DNA from: Desulfopila aestuarii DSM 18488
GTDB taxonomy: Bacteria; Desulfobacterota; Desulfobulbia; Desulfobulbales; Desulfocapsaceae
Reading direction: 5' to 3'
Assembly (NCBI GenBank): GCA_945863875.1
Contig: CAMBBS010000009.1
Span: 64,501-128,500 of the forward strand
DNA: 64,000 bases
The notes beneath the pieces were generated by a model that saw nothing but the letters and a program-made list of their open reading frames with translations, did no database searches and was not told where the DNA came from. Shown in pieces: positions 43,601-53,126 of this stretch; positions within the stretch are counted from its first letter, which is position 1, and each line of letters begins with the position of its first letter. The position numbers were made by a program, and so were the translations under genes.

Positions 43601-44443
43601 ATGAAATGGATGCAGTTTTTCACCCCCGTCTCTTCTATAAACTGGGAAGAGGCGCTTCAGTTCGCCGAGCAGAAGCCTGATGGTGAGGTCATCTTTCTCG
43701 ATGTCCGTCAACCAAAAGAATATAACCACGGTCATCTTCCCGGTGCCAAGCTCCTGCCGCTTGGCGATCTGGACAGCCGATCGGCAGAACTCGGCAAGGA
43801 CAAACCGATCGTCATCTACTGAGCCAGTGGCGGACGCAGCCGGGTCGCTGCGCAGATGCTCGCTGGTAAGGGTTTTCGCAAGGTATATAATCTCACCGGT
43901 GGAATAAAGGCCTGGAAAAAGGAGGTCGCGGTCGGTCCCGAGGAGACCGGCCTGCATCTTTTTACCAGGGAAGAGAGTCCCGAAGAGGCGGTAGTAATCG
44001 GTTTTGGCCTGGAAATGGGACTGCGAGACTTCTATCTGTCCATGCAGTCGAAGGTTTCCCTTGAAACGACCAAGGTACTTTTTGGCAAACTTGCCGACAT
44101 TGAGATCCTGCATCAACAGCGATTAGTCGATCTCTATCGCGAGATTACCGGGACATCACTGACAATGACCGAGTTTGCCGGAAAAATTGCCGAACCGGCA
44201 CTGGAAGGCGGTCTGACTACAGAGGAATATCTGCAGCTGTACGCAGTTGATGTCGATTCTGAGATCGAAGTGCTCGGCCTGGCCATGGCCATTGAAGCGC
44301 AGGCGCTTGATCTGTATCTGCGAGCTGCTGAGCGAAGCGATAAACAGGCAACAAAGCAGGTTCTGCTTCAGATTGCCGAGGAAGAGCGCAGCCATATTGC
44401 CCGGTTGAGCAGTTATATCGATCATCAGCAGGAGCTTGTCTGA
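43601..44443 (+). CDS. Rhodanese-ferritin-like fusion with UGA at the active-site Cys (probable selenoprotein)
   Basis: The track splits this into two ORFs (43601-43822 and 43856-44443), but both are in one frame, separated only by TGA at 43820-43822. The rhodanese domain ends its fold with KPIVIY-UGA-ASGGRSR; in relatives this position is the catalytic Cys (YCxxGxRS). A 6-bp hairpin with a GGTC loop follows 12 bases later, as in bacterial SECIS elements. So codon 74 is probably selenocysteine. Residues about 120-280 are a ferritin-like four-helix domain with two ExxH motifs (ILHQQ, EERSH). GAGGAGGG precedes the ATG. If the UGA is not decoded, this would be a broken gene. Confidence 0.78.
43820..43852 (+). 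promoter_or_regulatory. UGA Sec codon and SECIS-like hairpin
   Basis: TGA (43820-43822) is followed by CGCAGC (43835-43840), loop CGGGTC (43841-43846) and GCTGCG (43847-43852). The 6-bp stem is perfect, the loop contains the GGUC seen in the E. coli fdhF element, and its first G lies 20 bases after the UGA. An outer pair CCAG (43824) with CTGG (43863) extends it. SelB would bind this hairpin. Confidence 0.7.
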
Positions 44444-44444
44444 C

Positions 44445-45581
44445 ATGTCGAAACAACTGGTTCTCATCGGCGGCGGCCATGCCCACATGGTCACTTTGGC
44501 CAACCTGCATGTCTTTGTTGAAAAAGGCTATGGGGTGACCGTCATTCAACCGTCCGAATACCATTATTACAGCGGTATGGGGCCGGGGATGCTCGGCGGG
44601 ACGTATCGCCCGGATGATATCCGTTTTGCCACCCGCAGGCAGGTCGAAGCCAAGGGCGGCAGGTTTGTTCTCGGCAAGGCATTTCGCATCGATCCGGACA
44701 AGCAATTGGTCCACGTGCAGAAAATAGTTGGGGGAAAAGAGCAGAAAACAGAGGAAGAAATCCCCTACGACGTTCTTTCGTGTAATGCCGGTTCCTATGT
44801 CCCGCAGGAAATGGTCCGGGGGGACTACGACGATATTTTTACCGCCAAGCCCATAGAAGCTCTGCTCACTGCCAGAGAGCGAATCCTTGAGCTTGCCGCG
44901 ACGAAAAAGATCACCATTGCTCTGGTCGGCAGCGGGCCGTCGGCCATTGAACTTGCCGGGAATATATACCAGCTGTGCCGCCGGCAGGGCGTGACGATGC
45001 CCCGGGTCCAGTTGTTTGCCGGGCGAACGTTTATGTCCGGCCGGCCGGCGCAGGTTCGTCGCCTGACGAGAACCATCCTCGAGAGAAAGGGGGTTGAGAT
45101 TATTGAGGCGGGATATGTCAGGGAGATAGAAAGCGGACGACTCCTGCTGGAAAATGACCGGAGTTATCAGGCCGATATTATTTTTCCGGCCGTAGGTGTC
45201 CGACCATCGCCGATCTTTGCCGTATCGGGGCTGCCCACCGGTCCGGACGGCGGATTGCTGGTCGACGAATATCTGCGCTCAACCGGGTATAACAATATCT
45301 TCGGCGGCGGCGACTGCATCTCTTTTGCCCCACAGCCCCTTGACAAGGTCGGGGTCTATGCCGTGCGGCAGAATGGTGTTTTGTACAACAATCTGCTGGC
45401 CTGCCTTGATGAAAAAGAGCCGGAGAAATTTTCTCCCGGAGGAACCTATCTCCTCATCTACAATCTCGGCGATGGAGAAGGGGTTCTCGCCAAATGGTTT
45501 ATAACTTTTTCCGGGAGGCTGGCTTTTCGTATCAAGGATTACATCGATCGCAAATTTATTCGATCCTTTCAGAATACCTGA
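44445..45581 (+). CDS. FAD-dependent oxidoreductase resembling the domain fused to SelD
   Basis: A 378-residue NDH-2/sulfide-quinone-reductase-type flavoprotein. LVLIGGGHAHMVTLANLH, YYSGMGPGMLGGTYRP and the second dinucleotide motif IALVGSGPSAIELAG are those of the family that occurs N-terminal to selenophosphate synthetase (SelD) in some bacteria. The ATG at 44445 has AGGAG 10 bases upstream and the TTG at 44436 is too close to it. Its gene directly follows the probable selenoprotein with a one-base gap, so a role in sulfur or selenium redox, perhaps with quinone, is likely. A SelD domain itself is absent. Confidence 0.8.
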   Translation: MSKQLVLIGGGHAHMVTLANLHVFVEKGYGVTVIQPSEYHYYSGMGPGMLGGTYRPDDIRFATRRQVEAKGGRFVLGKAFRIDPDKQLVHVQKIVGGKEQKTEEEIPYDVLSCNAGSYVPQEMVRGDYDDIFTAKPIEALLTARERILELAATKKITIALVGSGPSAIELAGNIYQLCRRQGVTMPRVQLFAGRTFMSGRPAQVRRLTRTILERKGVEIIEAGYVREIESGRLLLENDRSYQADIIFPAVGVRPSPIFAVSGLPTGPDGGLLVDEYLRSTGYNNIFGGGDCISFAPQPLDKVGVYAVRQNGVLYNNLLACLDEKEPEKFSPGGTYLLIYNLGDGEGVLAKWFITFSGRLAFRIKDYIDRKFIRSFQNT

Positions 45582-45584
45582 TAT

Positions 45585-45616
45585 GGTGCATAGAGGGCAT
45601 ACGCCCTCTATGCACC
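45585..45616. terminator. Perfect 14-bp hairpin after the oxidoreductase gene
   Basis: GGTGCATAGAGGGC (45585-45598) pairs exactly with GCCCTCTATGCACC (45603-45616) around ATAC, four bases after the oxidoreductase stop and 37 bases before the sigma-54 activator gene. The strong stem should pause or stop transcription although no U-tract follows. Confidence 0.6.
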
Positions 45617-45652
45617 TGTGTGAAATGGCCTGTTTCATGCTTCGGATGAGGG

Positions 45653-47059
45653 ATGATGTATAATATTCTCATTTTTGGTCTTAAAGAAAAAGGCGAGAAA
45701 CTCCTCGTCGATTTTTCTTCGATGCCGTGCCGTTTTTTGCGTGTCAATTCCTCCGCTGAATTTTATTCAACGGCGTTTTCCCGTATTTTCGATGTGTGGA
45801 TAATCGAAGCGGGACACCCGGACTTTGCCGAGCTGGCCCTTGCCGAGCTGGCAGCGACCCACAACACACCGCAGATTTTTCTGATAGGTGCCGGAGAAGC
45901 AAAGGATCAGCAACTGGCCCGCAGCCATACAAACAAAGCGCATGTCCTGGCCAATGAAGATATCGGACGCTGTGGAGAGCTTTTCGCCAAGCTGATGCGT
46001 GACATGCGCGAGCGAAACCGGGAAAGGTATCTGGCCGGTTACATCCAGGCCCAGCCGGGACGAGAGGCCATTGTCACCAAGAGCCCGCTCATGGAAAAAT
46101 TGCTGGACCTGCTCAAAGACATTGCCCCGACCGAGTCGCCCATTTTTTTACAGGGGGAGACGGGAACGGGCAAAGAACTCCTGGCCAATATTTTTCACAA
46201 TGAATCACGCCGCCGCTCAGGACCTTTCATGGCAGTCAACTGCGGCGCCCTGCCTGACAGTCTGCTTGAATCGGAACTTTTTGGTTATGAAAAAGGCGCC
46301 TTCACCGGGGCCACCAGTCGCCGTATCGGCAAGATTGAACATGCCGCCGGAGGGACGCTCTTTCTCGATGAAATTGAATCGATGTCGCCGGCCATGCAGG
46401 TACGTCTGTTGCGTGTTCTGCAGGAAAAAAGTTTGCAGCGTCTGGGCGGGAATACGGAAGTGAGTACCGATTTCCGCGTGATCGGGGCCACGAATACCGA
46501 TCCTGTTGAACTTCTCACCTCCGGACGACTGCGCTCCGACCTCTATTATCGTTTATCGGTTTTTCAGATTCATGTGCCGCCGCTGCGTGACAGAATCGAA
46601 GACATTCCGCTGCTGACGCAGCATTTAATCAATAAGAAAAAGAAAGATGGGCGGGATTATATCAAAGGATTGGATCGACAGGCCAAGAAAATTCTTCTCT
46701 CCGTTCCCTGGTTCGGCAATATCAGAGAGCTGCAAAATGTTATCGAAAGGGCGGTTATGCTCGCCGACAGCGAGATTATCAGCGCCGACCTCATCCATAT
46801 TCCGGGCTTGCCGGTCGCCCCTTCACCCCTGTCTGATAGCGTACTGCATGAGCACGCCTTTCGACCCGGAACGACATTGAAATCATATAAAACCTTTCTC
46901 TCCCAGGCCGCGGAACGAAAGTACCTCGTGGAGCTGCTCGATTATACCAGTGGACGCATCGGGGAATCGGCGCAATTCGCCGGGATGACCCCGCGAGCCC
47001 TCTATAACAAAATGAAAATCTATGGCTTGAAGAAAGAAGATTTCAGGAAATCGGAATAA
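45653..47059 (+). CDS. Sigma-54-dependent activator with pseudo-receiver domain
   Basis: A 468-residue NtrC-type regulator. Residues 1-125 form a receiver-like domain in which the phosphorylation site reads DVWIIEAGHP, with Glu where Asp is expected, so phosphorylation is unlikely. The AAA+ core has GETGTGKE, the sigma-54 contact loop GAFTGA and the Walker B-type LFLDEIE. A Fis-type helix-turn-helix closes the protein (FAGMTPRALYNKMKIYGLK). A sigma-54-like promoter lies 174 bases beyond its stop, in front of a small zinc-ribbon gene, which is a likely target. Confidence 0.9.
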   Translation: MMYNILIFGLKEKGEKLLVDFSSMPCRFLRVNSSAEFYSTAFSRIFDVWIIEAGHPDFAELALAELAATHNTPQIFLIGAGEAKDQQLARSHTNKAHVLANEDIGRCGELFAKLMRDMRERNRERYLAGYIQAQPGREAIVTKSPLMEKLLDLLKDIAPTESPIFLQGETGTGKELLANIFHNESRRRSGPFMAVNCGALPDSLLESELFGYEKGAFTGATSRRIGKIEHAAGGTLFLDEIESMSPAMQVRLLRVLQEKSLQRLGGNTEVSTDFRVIGATNTDPVELLTSGRLRSDLYYRLSVFQIHVPPLRDRIEDIPLLTQHLINKKKKDGRDYIKGLDRQAKKILLSVPWFGNIRELQNVIERAVMLADSEIISADLIHIPGLPVAPSPLSDSVLHEHAFRPGTTLKSYKTFLSQAAERKYLVELLDYTSGRIGESAQFAGMTPRALYNKMKIYGLKKEDFRKSE

Positions 47060-47232
47060 TTAAAGTATATCGGAAAAGTAAAGTAAGTTCTTGTAGTCAA
47101 ACAATATTACCCCTTTGCTGTCAAACGGTTGCCCTGTCTGTCGGAATTCCTGCTGTCCTCGTACATTGTGCATAAATCGCCAGTCGAGCTGTCTTGTTAC
47201 GTAAATACAACTGGATAGCTGAGCGGCGAAAG

Positions 47233-47247
47233 TGGCACGCTTCTTGT
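47233..47247 (+). promoter_or_regulatory. Sigma-54 promoter
   Basis: TGGCACG-CTTC-TTGT matches the consensus TGGCACG-N4-TTGC at all but the last base. It lies 51 bases before the ATG at 47298 and directly after the gene of a sigma-54 activator, making local control likely. Confidence 0.65.
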
Positions 47248-47297
47248 TATGTGCATTCTGAAGACTATCCATGACTAATTACGCAGAGGAGGATGCC

Positions 47298-47525
47298 ATG
47301 GGCAAGTTTAATAAACATCAGGGTGACAGGGAACGTTATGGAAAATGCGAGATCTGTATGGAATATATTCCAATTGAATACTATTTCAGCAAGGGTGATG
47401 CGATCGTCTGCTATGAATGCGGCACGGAATACGTTCTCACCTCGAAGGAGCCGGTTAAATTGACCATGCTGGAAGTCGATTATGACCCGGACGATTATTA
47501 CGGCGAGACGCTGTTCAATGATTAA
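47298..47525 (+). CDS. Small zinc-ribbon protein
   Basis: A 75-residue protein. The start at ATG 47298 follows AGAGGAGG with 5-base spacing; the track start at 47271 is upstream. Two CxxC pairs (CEICM and CYECG, 26 residues apart) form a zinc ribbon, followed by an acidic tail (DYDPDDYYGET). The gene follows a sigma-54-like promoter and encodes a soluble protein, perhaps a regulator or chaperone-type adaptor. I do not recognise a named family. Confidence 0.7.
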   Translation: MGKFNKHQGDRERYGKCEICMEYIPIEYYFSKGDAIVCYECGTEYVLTSKEPVKLTMLEVDYDPDDYYGETLFND

Positions 47526-47649
47526 ACAATCTCTTTCTTGATAAAGTCGTAAAAGTCGGATTTCAAGATGGTTAAGTAAAAAACTTCATACGGGTACGAT
47601 CAATCTGCCGGGCAGAGGTGTCCCTTCGCATTCAAACCGGTGCAGCAGA

Positions 47650-49404
47650 TTATGCGGTGGATGTCCGGGAGTGAGACTCGACACCGGGAAGATAGATATG
47701 CAAAGCAGCGCCTTTTGCCGGGCTGCTTTGCACGGTGACGGCTCCACCGAGGGAGCGAAGAATACCAAGAACCACCGCCAGCCCCATGCCGCGGCCTTTG
47801 AATTTAGTGGAAAAAAAGGGATCAAAGAGATTGCCGATCTTCTCACTCTCAATGCCGTGGCCGCTGTCTCGTACCTCAATGCAGAAGTAGGTCTGCCTGT
47901 TCGGTTGCCACTCAGGAGGGAAAAGATGTTTCTGAGGTATTGCCGCTGTCTTGATAGGCGTGACACTGAGTCGGATGCTTCCTGGTCGCTCCTCGATAGC
48001 CTCCCAGGCATTTGTCATCAGATTGGTGATTATCTGCTGAATTTGTTCAATATTTGCATTAACAATCTGTCCGGGTGGTGCCTGGCCGATAGTAATCTCA
48101 ACGTCAGGTGGCTTGGCTTCCTGCAGAGAATCAATACTCAGGAGGCATGCTGCAGCGAGATCCAGCGGCTTTTTTTTGATCAGTGTCTGCCCGAGGTAGG
48201 TCAGCATCAGGCTGCTCATCTCCGAGGCCTTCCAGGCCGCCTGCATTGCCGCCTTTATATTGTGCAGCACTCTGCTGTTCTCCGGCAAACCGGAGAGCGC
48301 GAGTTCCAGATTGCCGACAACAACCGTCATGATGTTGTTGAAGTTATGGGCAACGGCCCCGGCCAGGCGGCTGAGGCTCTCGGTCTTTTCCCGCTGATTG
48401 ATCTGATTTTGCAGTTCCAGTTCCTTTTTTTCCAGTAACTTACGCTCGGTGATATCCTCATGGGCAACCACGGCGTATTTATGGATGCCATCCGTCAGTG
48501 GAGTGACGCGGCCGATAAACCAGCATTGATTGCCTTCCGGGTGACAGGGATATTCCAAACTGAAGAAATCTTTTTGTTCTTCAAGAACAGCGGTGATGCC
48601 TTCGGCCAAGGCTAAGGCGATATGTGCATCTTCTCCTTCGGCTTGACGGCAGATGTCGAGGTAATTTGTGCCCTCGATACTGCTGTCTCCCGCTAATGGA
48701 CTGGTGGCGGCGAATTTCCGCCAGGTCTGGTTGACAGTGATAATGGTACCCTGTTCATCAAGCACACAGACATGGGACGAGAGGGCATCAATAACCGCAA
48801 AGATAAATCTGTGCGATGCCTTTAACGCCTCCTCTGCCTTGGCCCTTGCGGTCATATCTGTCACTGTGACAAGAAGTTCGTCTCCCTGTTTATCTGAAAA
48901 TGACGGAGGCCGGTTTTGAGAAATCGCCGACAGGTGCACATGGAAATTGGTTTTTATGGCCGTTCCCAACCGCACCTCGATCTGTTTATCAACGGGTCTT
49001 TTGAAAAACGCCCGTAAACGTGCCCGAAAGATCGGCCGGTCTTCGGGGACGAGAAATTCGGCAAACGGTAGACCGTGCAGCATAGCTGCCCCATGGTCGA
49101 CCATCCCGGCAAAAGTACCGTTTGCCTCAATGATGATGCCGGCACTGTTCAGAACAACATAGCCCACCGGCGCATTATGATAGAGCTGCATATAGCGCGA
49201 GCGGCTTTCCTGCAGGTTGACCTGGGTTGTCCGCAGTTCGTCGTTCTGCAATTCCAGTTCAATCTGGTGTACCTGCAGCTCATGGAGCAGCTCCTGGTAT
49301 TCGACAGAAGTAAATGTCTTACCGGCAGTATGTGAGGCATTTAAAAAGGCTTCTGCCTTCTCCCGAAGACTGCCGCCCGGAAAATCTGGTTTTTTTGTCG
49401 TCAT
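47650..49404 (-). CDS. PAS-domain sensor histidine kinase
   Basis: A 584-residue soluble kinase. After a short coiled N-terminus (ELQVHQIELELQNDELR, typical of such kinases), there are two PAS domains (about 60-170 and 195-320), a phosphorylation helix AGAVAHNFNNIMTVVVG with the His, and a HATPase domain (NLMTNAWEA; GHGIESEKIGNLFDPFF; GRGMGLAVVLG). No receiver is attached. It lies 75 bases after the CheB-CheR-PAS protein and is probably co-transcribed; together they resemble the fused CheB/CheR/PAS/kinase proteins of other bacteria, divided over two chains. Confidence 0.9.
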   Translation of the reverse strand: MTTKKPDFPGGSLREKAEAFLNASHTAGKTFTSVEYQELLHELQVHQIELELQNDELRTTQVNLQESRSRYMQLYHNAPVGYVVLNSAGIIIEANGTFAGMVDHGAAMLHGLPFAEFLVPEDRPIFRARLRAFFKRPVDKQIEVRLGTAIKTNFHVHLSAISQNRPPSFSDKQGDELLVTVTDMTARAKAEEALKASHRFIFAVIDALSSHVCVLDEQGTIITVNQTWRKFAATSPLAGDSSIEGTNYLDICRQAEGEDAHIALALAEGITAVLEEQKDFFSLEYPCHPEGNQCWFIGRVTPLTDGIHKYAVVAHEDITERKLLEKKELELQNQINQREKTESLSRLAGAVAHNFNNIMTVVVGNLELALSGLPENSRVLHNIKAAMQAAWKASEMSSLMLTYLGQTLIKKKPLDLAAACLLSIDSLQEAKPPDVEITIGQAPPGQIVNANIEQIQQIITNLMTNAWEAIEERPGSIRLSVTPIKTAAIPQKHLFPPEWQPNRQTYFCIEVRDSGHGIESEKIGNLFDPFFSTKFKGRGMGLAVVLGILRSLGGAVTVQSSPAKGAALHIYLPGVESHSRTSTA

Positions 49405-49478
49405 GTTTATCGTGTCGTGCTCTATTTATCTGTGTAGCCGCCCCATCTGGAGAATCGGGCCTCTTCACCAAACTTCAT

Positions 49479-52400
49479 TTACAAGACTCCCATGGGAGGC
49501 ATTTTTTCTGAACCATTGTACAGGGTGTGTCGTGCGGTTATATCTTCTAAAGTGGTAAAGACCTGGCACGGCTGTCTGGCGCCGTCCTGAAACTGCGGAC
49601 TGGCATTGACCAGAATCCACCGGATCCCCTCAAAGGCAGAGCAATGGATGCCCATGACAAAACCGAAGACCGGTTCACCACTCGCCAGAGCAACCATTGC
49701 CGGATGCTCTTCGCCCGGGAGCGAGGAGCCGTTTTCCCTGATGGCCTGCCAGCGAGGATCAAGAGAGGAAATTCCGCGCATCTGATCAAAGGTCATACCA
49801 AGTATCTGTTCCGCGGCAGGATTGGCGGAGATTATCCGGCCATCACGATCCTGATAGACAACCCCCTGCGCCATGGTTTCAAAAAGAGTGCGATAGCGGC
49901 TCTCGCTCTCTTCGAGCTCTTTTCGCATCTGCCGACGTTCGGAAATATCTTCAACACTGACCGCCAGACGTCTGTTCGGCAGCCGAAAGGCGCTGACGCG
50001 AAAGCCACCATCGAGGCGCGCATCCTTGTAATGCAAGTCCTCAAAATGAATTGGTTGTCCCGAAGCCATCACCGAGGCAAATTTTGCGCTGATACCATTT
50101 TGCCTGGCCTCCGGCCAGATCTCATCAAACGGTTTTCCACCCCACTCGGAAAAGTTTATGTTGGTTATCCGTTCCGCCTCGGGATTGCAGCTCTCAAGCA
50201 ACAGCTCCCCGTTGCTGTTTTCGGCATAGATGAACAATCCGGCCGGCATGTTCAAACTGATATCCAGGGCAGTCTGTTTGCTGTTGGCCAGATGGCTTCG
50301 GGTGGTTCGTGCTTCGGTAATGTCGATAAAGGTCAGGACAACTCCGGAGTAGGTTTTCGGCCCGATGGAATAGGGAAGAACCCGGGTCAGGTACCAGTTG
50401 CCTCCTTGAATCTGCACCTCTTGCTCGATCTGTTTATTGGTTTGCAAAACTGTCTTGATCATCTGCAGCGGGTCGGCGTCGAGCAGACGATGGGTGATAT
50501 GGTTGATCGGCCGACCGATATCCTTGTCCAGGATATGGAAAATATTGGAAATCTCCGGAGAGAATTTGCGAATCTCCAGATTTTCATCGAGCAGCAGGCT
50601 GCCTATGCGGGAACTGGAGAGAAGATTTTCCACATCATTGTTCAGTTCGGAGAGTTCGATGATTTTGTTTTGATGCTCAGCGTTGACGGTGTAGAGTTCC
50701 TCGTTTGTCGACTGCAGTTCTTCGTTGGTACTCTGCAATTCTTCATTGCTGGCCAGCAGCTCTTCGTTGGTGGCCTGCAGCTCTTCGTTCGAAGTTTCCA
50801 GCTCTTCAATGGTCGCCTGCAGGTTTTCCCTGGCGAACTGTAACTCGTGTTCAAGGTCATTGATATGCTGCTGTGCCTCTTTGCCGACATCGTAGGAAAT
50901 GGTGGCATTCGGTTTCGTCGCAGTTGTTTTGCTTATTTCTTCTAAAAAAACGGCGACGAGCGGTTCGAGACTTTTTACTTCGGGCAAGGGGATGATACGC
51001 ACGCGAACAGTGTTGTTCTCGCCGCGGTGCTGGAGCCGAATATTGGAATAAACAGCCTCTTCCCCGGTGCGGAACACTTTCTGGATGCCGTTGGCAAGAG
51101 GTATGGCCAGTTCTTTTGCCGCCATCTTGGCGATGTCGTACTCGGCCGGACCTGAAGGCAAGCGCAGGTAGCCCTCTGCGTTGCCGACGATATGGACGAT
51201 GCGCAGCTGCTCGTTGACGATGATGGAGAGTGGCAGGAAGTGCTCGATCGCCACCTCCATATAGCGCTGGACAATTTTACTGCCATCGTTGTCCGACCGG
51301 CGGCGATTCCACAGGCGAGCCTCTATGGCCGATGGGGGGAAATGTTTGTCGTCACGCGCTTTAATCTGTACATCTCGATGCATCGGTTGGGTTTTGCCAT
51401 AAGACCGATAAATCTTATGTTTCGCGTGCAGTGTCTCAAAAAAATTTTCACGATCCCCGACGGTTTCACTACTGCCGAGAAAGAGCAGGCCGGCATTGTT
51501 GAGGGAAAAGTTAAACAGATCAAAGGCCTTCTGCTGCAGGACAGGCTGCAGATAAATGAGTAAATTACGACAGGATACCAAGTCAATATTGGTAAAAGGC
51601 GGATCCCGGATGAGATTATGCTGGGCGAAGACCACCAGCTCGCGCAGATGCCTCGCTATCTGGAGTTTTTCTTCCTTGTGATAAAAATATTTCGTGACAA
51701 TTTTTGGGCTGAGATCAGCGACAATACTTTCGGGATAAATACCTGTGCTTGCTTTGATCACGGCATCTTTATCGATGTCGGTGGCAAAAATCTTTACATC
51801 GCGGCTGATACCTATCTTCTCCATCACTTCCTTGACGATAATGGCCAGGGTATAGGCCTCCTCACCGGTAGAGCAGCCGGCCACCCAAAAGCGCACTTCG
51901 CGATTTTTGACGCGGCTAAGCAGTTCTGGCAACCACTTCTCCTCCAGATCCTGCATCGCTTCAGGATCCCTGAAAAAACGGGTGACACCGATGAGCAGGT
52001 CGCGGTACAGGGCCATGACTTCGCCGGGATAACTGTGCAGATAGTTGGCATATTCTTCAAAATCACTGATCTGGTTCACCGACATGCGGCGTTCAATTCT
52101 GCGGGTGATCGTACTCGGCTTATAAAAGGTGAAGTCGACTTTGGTTTTATCGCGTAACTCAGCAAAAAGTCGGGTCAAGGCGTCGCCGTCTTTCAACAGC
52201 AAATCGGTCTGCTTCGCGCCGGACACGTAGGGATGCGCCACATAGGCAAGAAGTTGCTGCGGCATTTCCTCCGGAGGCAAGATAAAATCGGCCGCTCCTG
52301 TGGAAATAGCCGAACGGGGCATACCGTCGAACTTGGCGCTTTGTTCGTTCTGTACCATGACCATGCCGCCCAGTTCCTTGATGGCTCTGACACCGCGGGT

Positions 52401-52826
52401 GCCGTCACTGCCGGTGCCCGAGAGGATGATGGCTACGGCCCGTTCGGCCTGGTCTTCTGCAAGTGAACGGAGAAAAATGTCTATGGGGAGATTTATGCCA
52501 AGGGTGCTGTCTTTGTCGTTGAGCAGCAGTTTTTGGTGAAAAATTGTCAAGTTCTTCTTGGGCGGGATGAGATAGATGCTATTGGCGCAGACCTCCATGC
52601 CATCTTCGGCGCGATAAACCGGCATCTCGGTTTTTTTCGACAGCAGTTCGACCATGAGGCTCTTATAGTCGGGGGAAAGGTGTTGGACGACGATAAAGGC
52701 CAGGTTGCTTTTTGGTGAGATATTTTTGAAAAAAGTCTCGATGGCTTCCAGCCCTCCGGCGGAGGCACCTATGCCCACATAATGGGAGGGGCCGGAAGAA
52801 ACTTCATTGTTGTTGCGGGTAGTCAT
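49479..52826 (-). CDS. CheB-CheR-PAS fusion protein
   Basis: About 1115 residues from the ATG at 52826 (the track start adds 18 residues). The order is: CheB methylesterase ([16 protein letters not shown] with the Ser; [15 protein letters not shown]), CheR methyltransferase ([22 protein letters not shown]), a long coiled coil of near-perfect ELQSTNEEL repeats, and two or more PAS domains. Such hybrids combine receptor methylation and demethylation activity with PAS sensing. The protein ends without a kinase; the kinase gene follows. In the coiled coil the heptads repeat so closely that the DNA also repeats (around 50690-50830). Confidence 0.9.
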   Translation of the reverse strand: MTTRNNNEVSSGPSHYVGIGASAGGLEAIETFFKNISPKSNLAFIVVQHLSPDYKSLMVELLSKKTEMPVYRAEDGMEVCANSIYLIPPKKNLTIFHQKLLLNDKDSTLGINLPIDIFLRSLAEDQAERAVAIILSGTGSDGTRGVRAIKELGGMVMVQNEQSAKFDGMPRSAISTGAADFILPPEEMPQQLLAYVAHPYVSGAKQTDLLLKDGDALTRLFAELRDKTKVDFTFYKPSTITRRIERRMSVNQISDFEEYANYLHSYPGEVMALYRDLLIGVTRFFRDPEAMQDLEEKWLPELLSRVKNREVRFWVAGCSTGEEAYTLAIIVKEVMEKIGISRDVKIFATDIDKDAVIKASTGIYPESIVADLSPKIVTKYFYHKEEKLQIARHLRELVVFAQHNLIRDPPFTNIDLVSCRNLLIYLQPVLQQKAFDLFNFSLNNAGLLFLGSSETVGDRENFFETLHAKHKIYRSYGKTQPMHRDVQIKARDDKHFPPSAIEARLWNRRRSDNDGSKIVQRYMEVAIEHFLPLSIIVNEQLRIVHIVGNAEGYLRLPSGPAEYDIAKMAAKELAIPLANGIQKVFRTGEEAVYSNIRLQHRGENNTVRVRIIPLPEVKSLEPLVAVFLEEISKTTATKPNATISYDVGKEAQQHINDLEHELQFARENLQATIEELETSNEELQATNEELLASNEELQSTNEELQSTNEELYTVNAEHQNKIIELSELNNDVENLLSSSRIGSLLLDENLEIRKFSPEISNIFHILDKDIGRPINHITHRLLDADPLQMIKTVLQTNKQIEQEVQIQGGNWYLTRVLPYSIGPKTYSGVVLTFIDITEARTTRSHLANSKQTALDISLNMPAGLFIYAENSNGELLLESCNPEAERITNINFSEWGGKPFDEIWPEARQNGISAKFASVMASGQPIHFEDLHYKDARLDGGFRVSAFRLPNRRLAVSVEDISERRQMRKELEESESRYRTLFETMAQGVVYQDRDGRIISANPAAEQILGMTFDQMRGISSLDPRWQAIRENGSSLPGEEHPAMVALASGEPVFGFVMGIHCSAFEGIRWILVNASPQFQDGARQPCQVFTTLEDITARHTLYNGSEKMPPMGVL
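50690..50830 (-). repeat. Tandem heptad-coding repeat in the CheB-CheR gene
   Basis: The coding strand repeats units of about 21 bases that give [27 protein letters not shown] heptads (roughly six in a row). This is a normal feature of the coiled coil in CheB-CheR-PAS proteins; slippage could change the number of units without loss of frame. Confidence 0.7.
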
Positions 52827-53126
52827 GTTGTCACCGTTAAAAGGAATGGTCAAAAGTGTGCACGCCCAATGACCGGGCAAGGTCTTTGTTGCAGATCTTG
52901 CAAGTTTTTCAAAGTTTGGTAAATTTCACTCCCACTCCGACGACTTTTTTATATATTAAAGAATAACCCGGTAAATAAGCAAGTGGTAAATAAGAATAAT
53001 TCTTATTTTTGGTACTGCAACACTTGATTTTTCAGTCCTGAAAACGGCCCCATCTTCTATGGCATAGCACATCATTGTCCATTTGTCGAACGTGCATAAA
53101 ACATTACCTCTTTTGGAGATTGCTCG
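52827..53126. other. Divergent control region of CheB-CheR and SET genes
   Basis: Exactly 300 bases without a gene. AT-rich centre with a 19-base palindrome at 52989-53007 (listed separately) and TTTGGAGATTGCTCG ahead of the SET gene as ribosome-binding site. No other signal is clear. Confidence 0.5.
52989..53007. promoter_or_regulatory. 9-1-9 palindrome resembling a Fur box
   Basis: AATAAGAAT-A-ATTCTTATT is a perfect 9-1-9 palindrome and matches the E. coli Fur consensus GATAATGATAATCATTATC at 13 of 19 positions. It lies between two divergent genes, 137 bases ahead of the CheB-CheR start and 120 bases before the SET gene. Another regulator of the Fur or MarR type could bind. Confidence 0.35.

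Noticed and set aside
49405-49478. Frameshift splitting a CheB-CheR-PAS-kinase gene
   Set aside because: The kinase has its own complete N-terminus with the usual ELQVHQIELELQ segment and a clear start; the 74-base gap does not join the frames.
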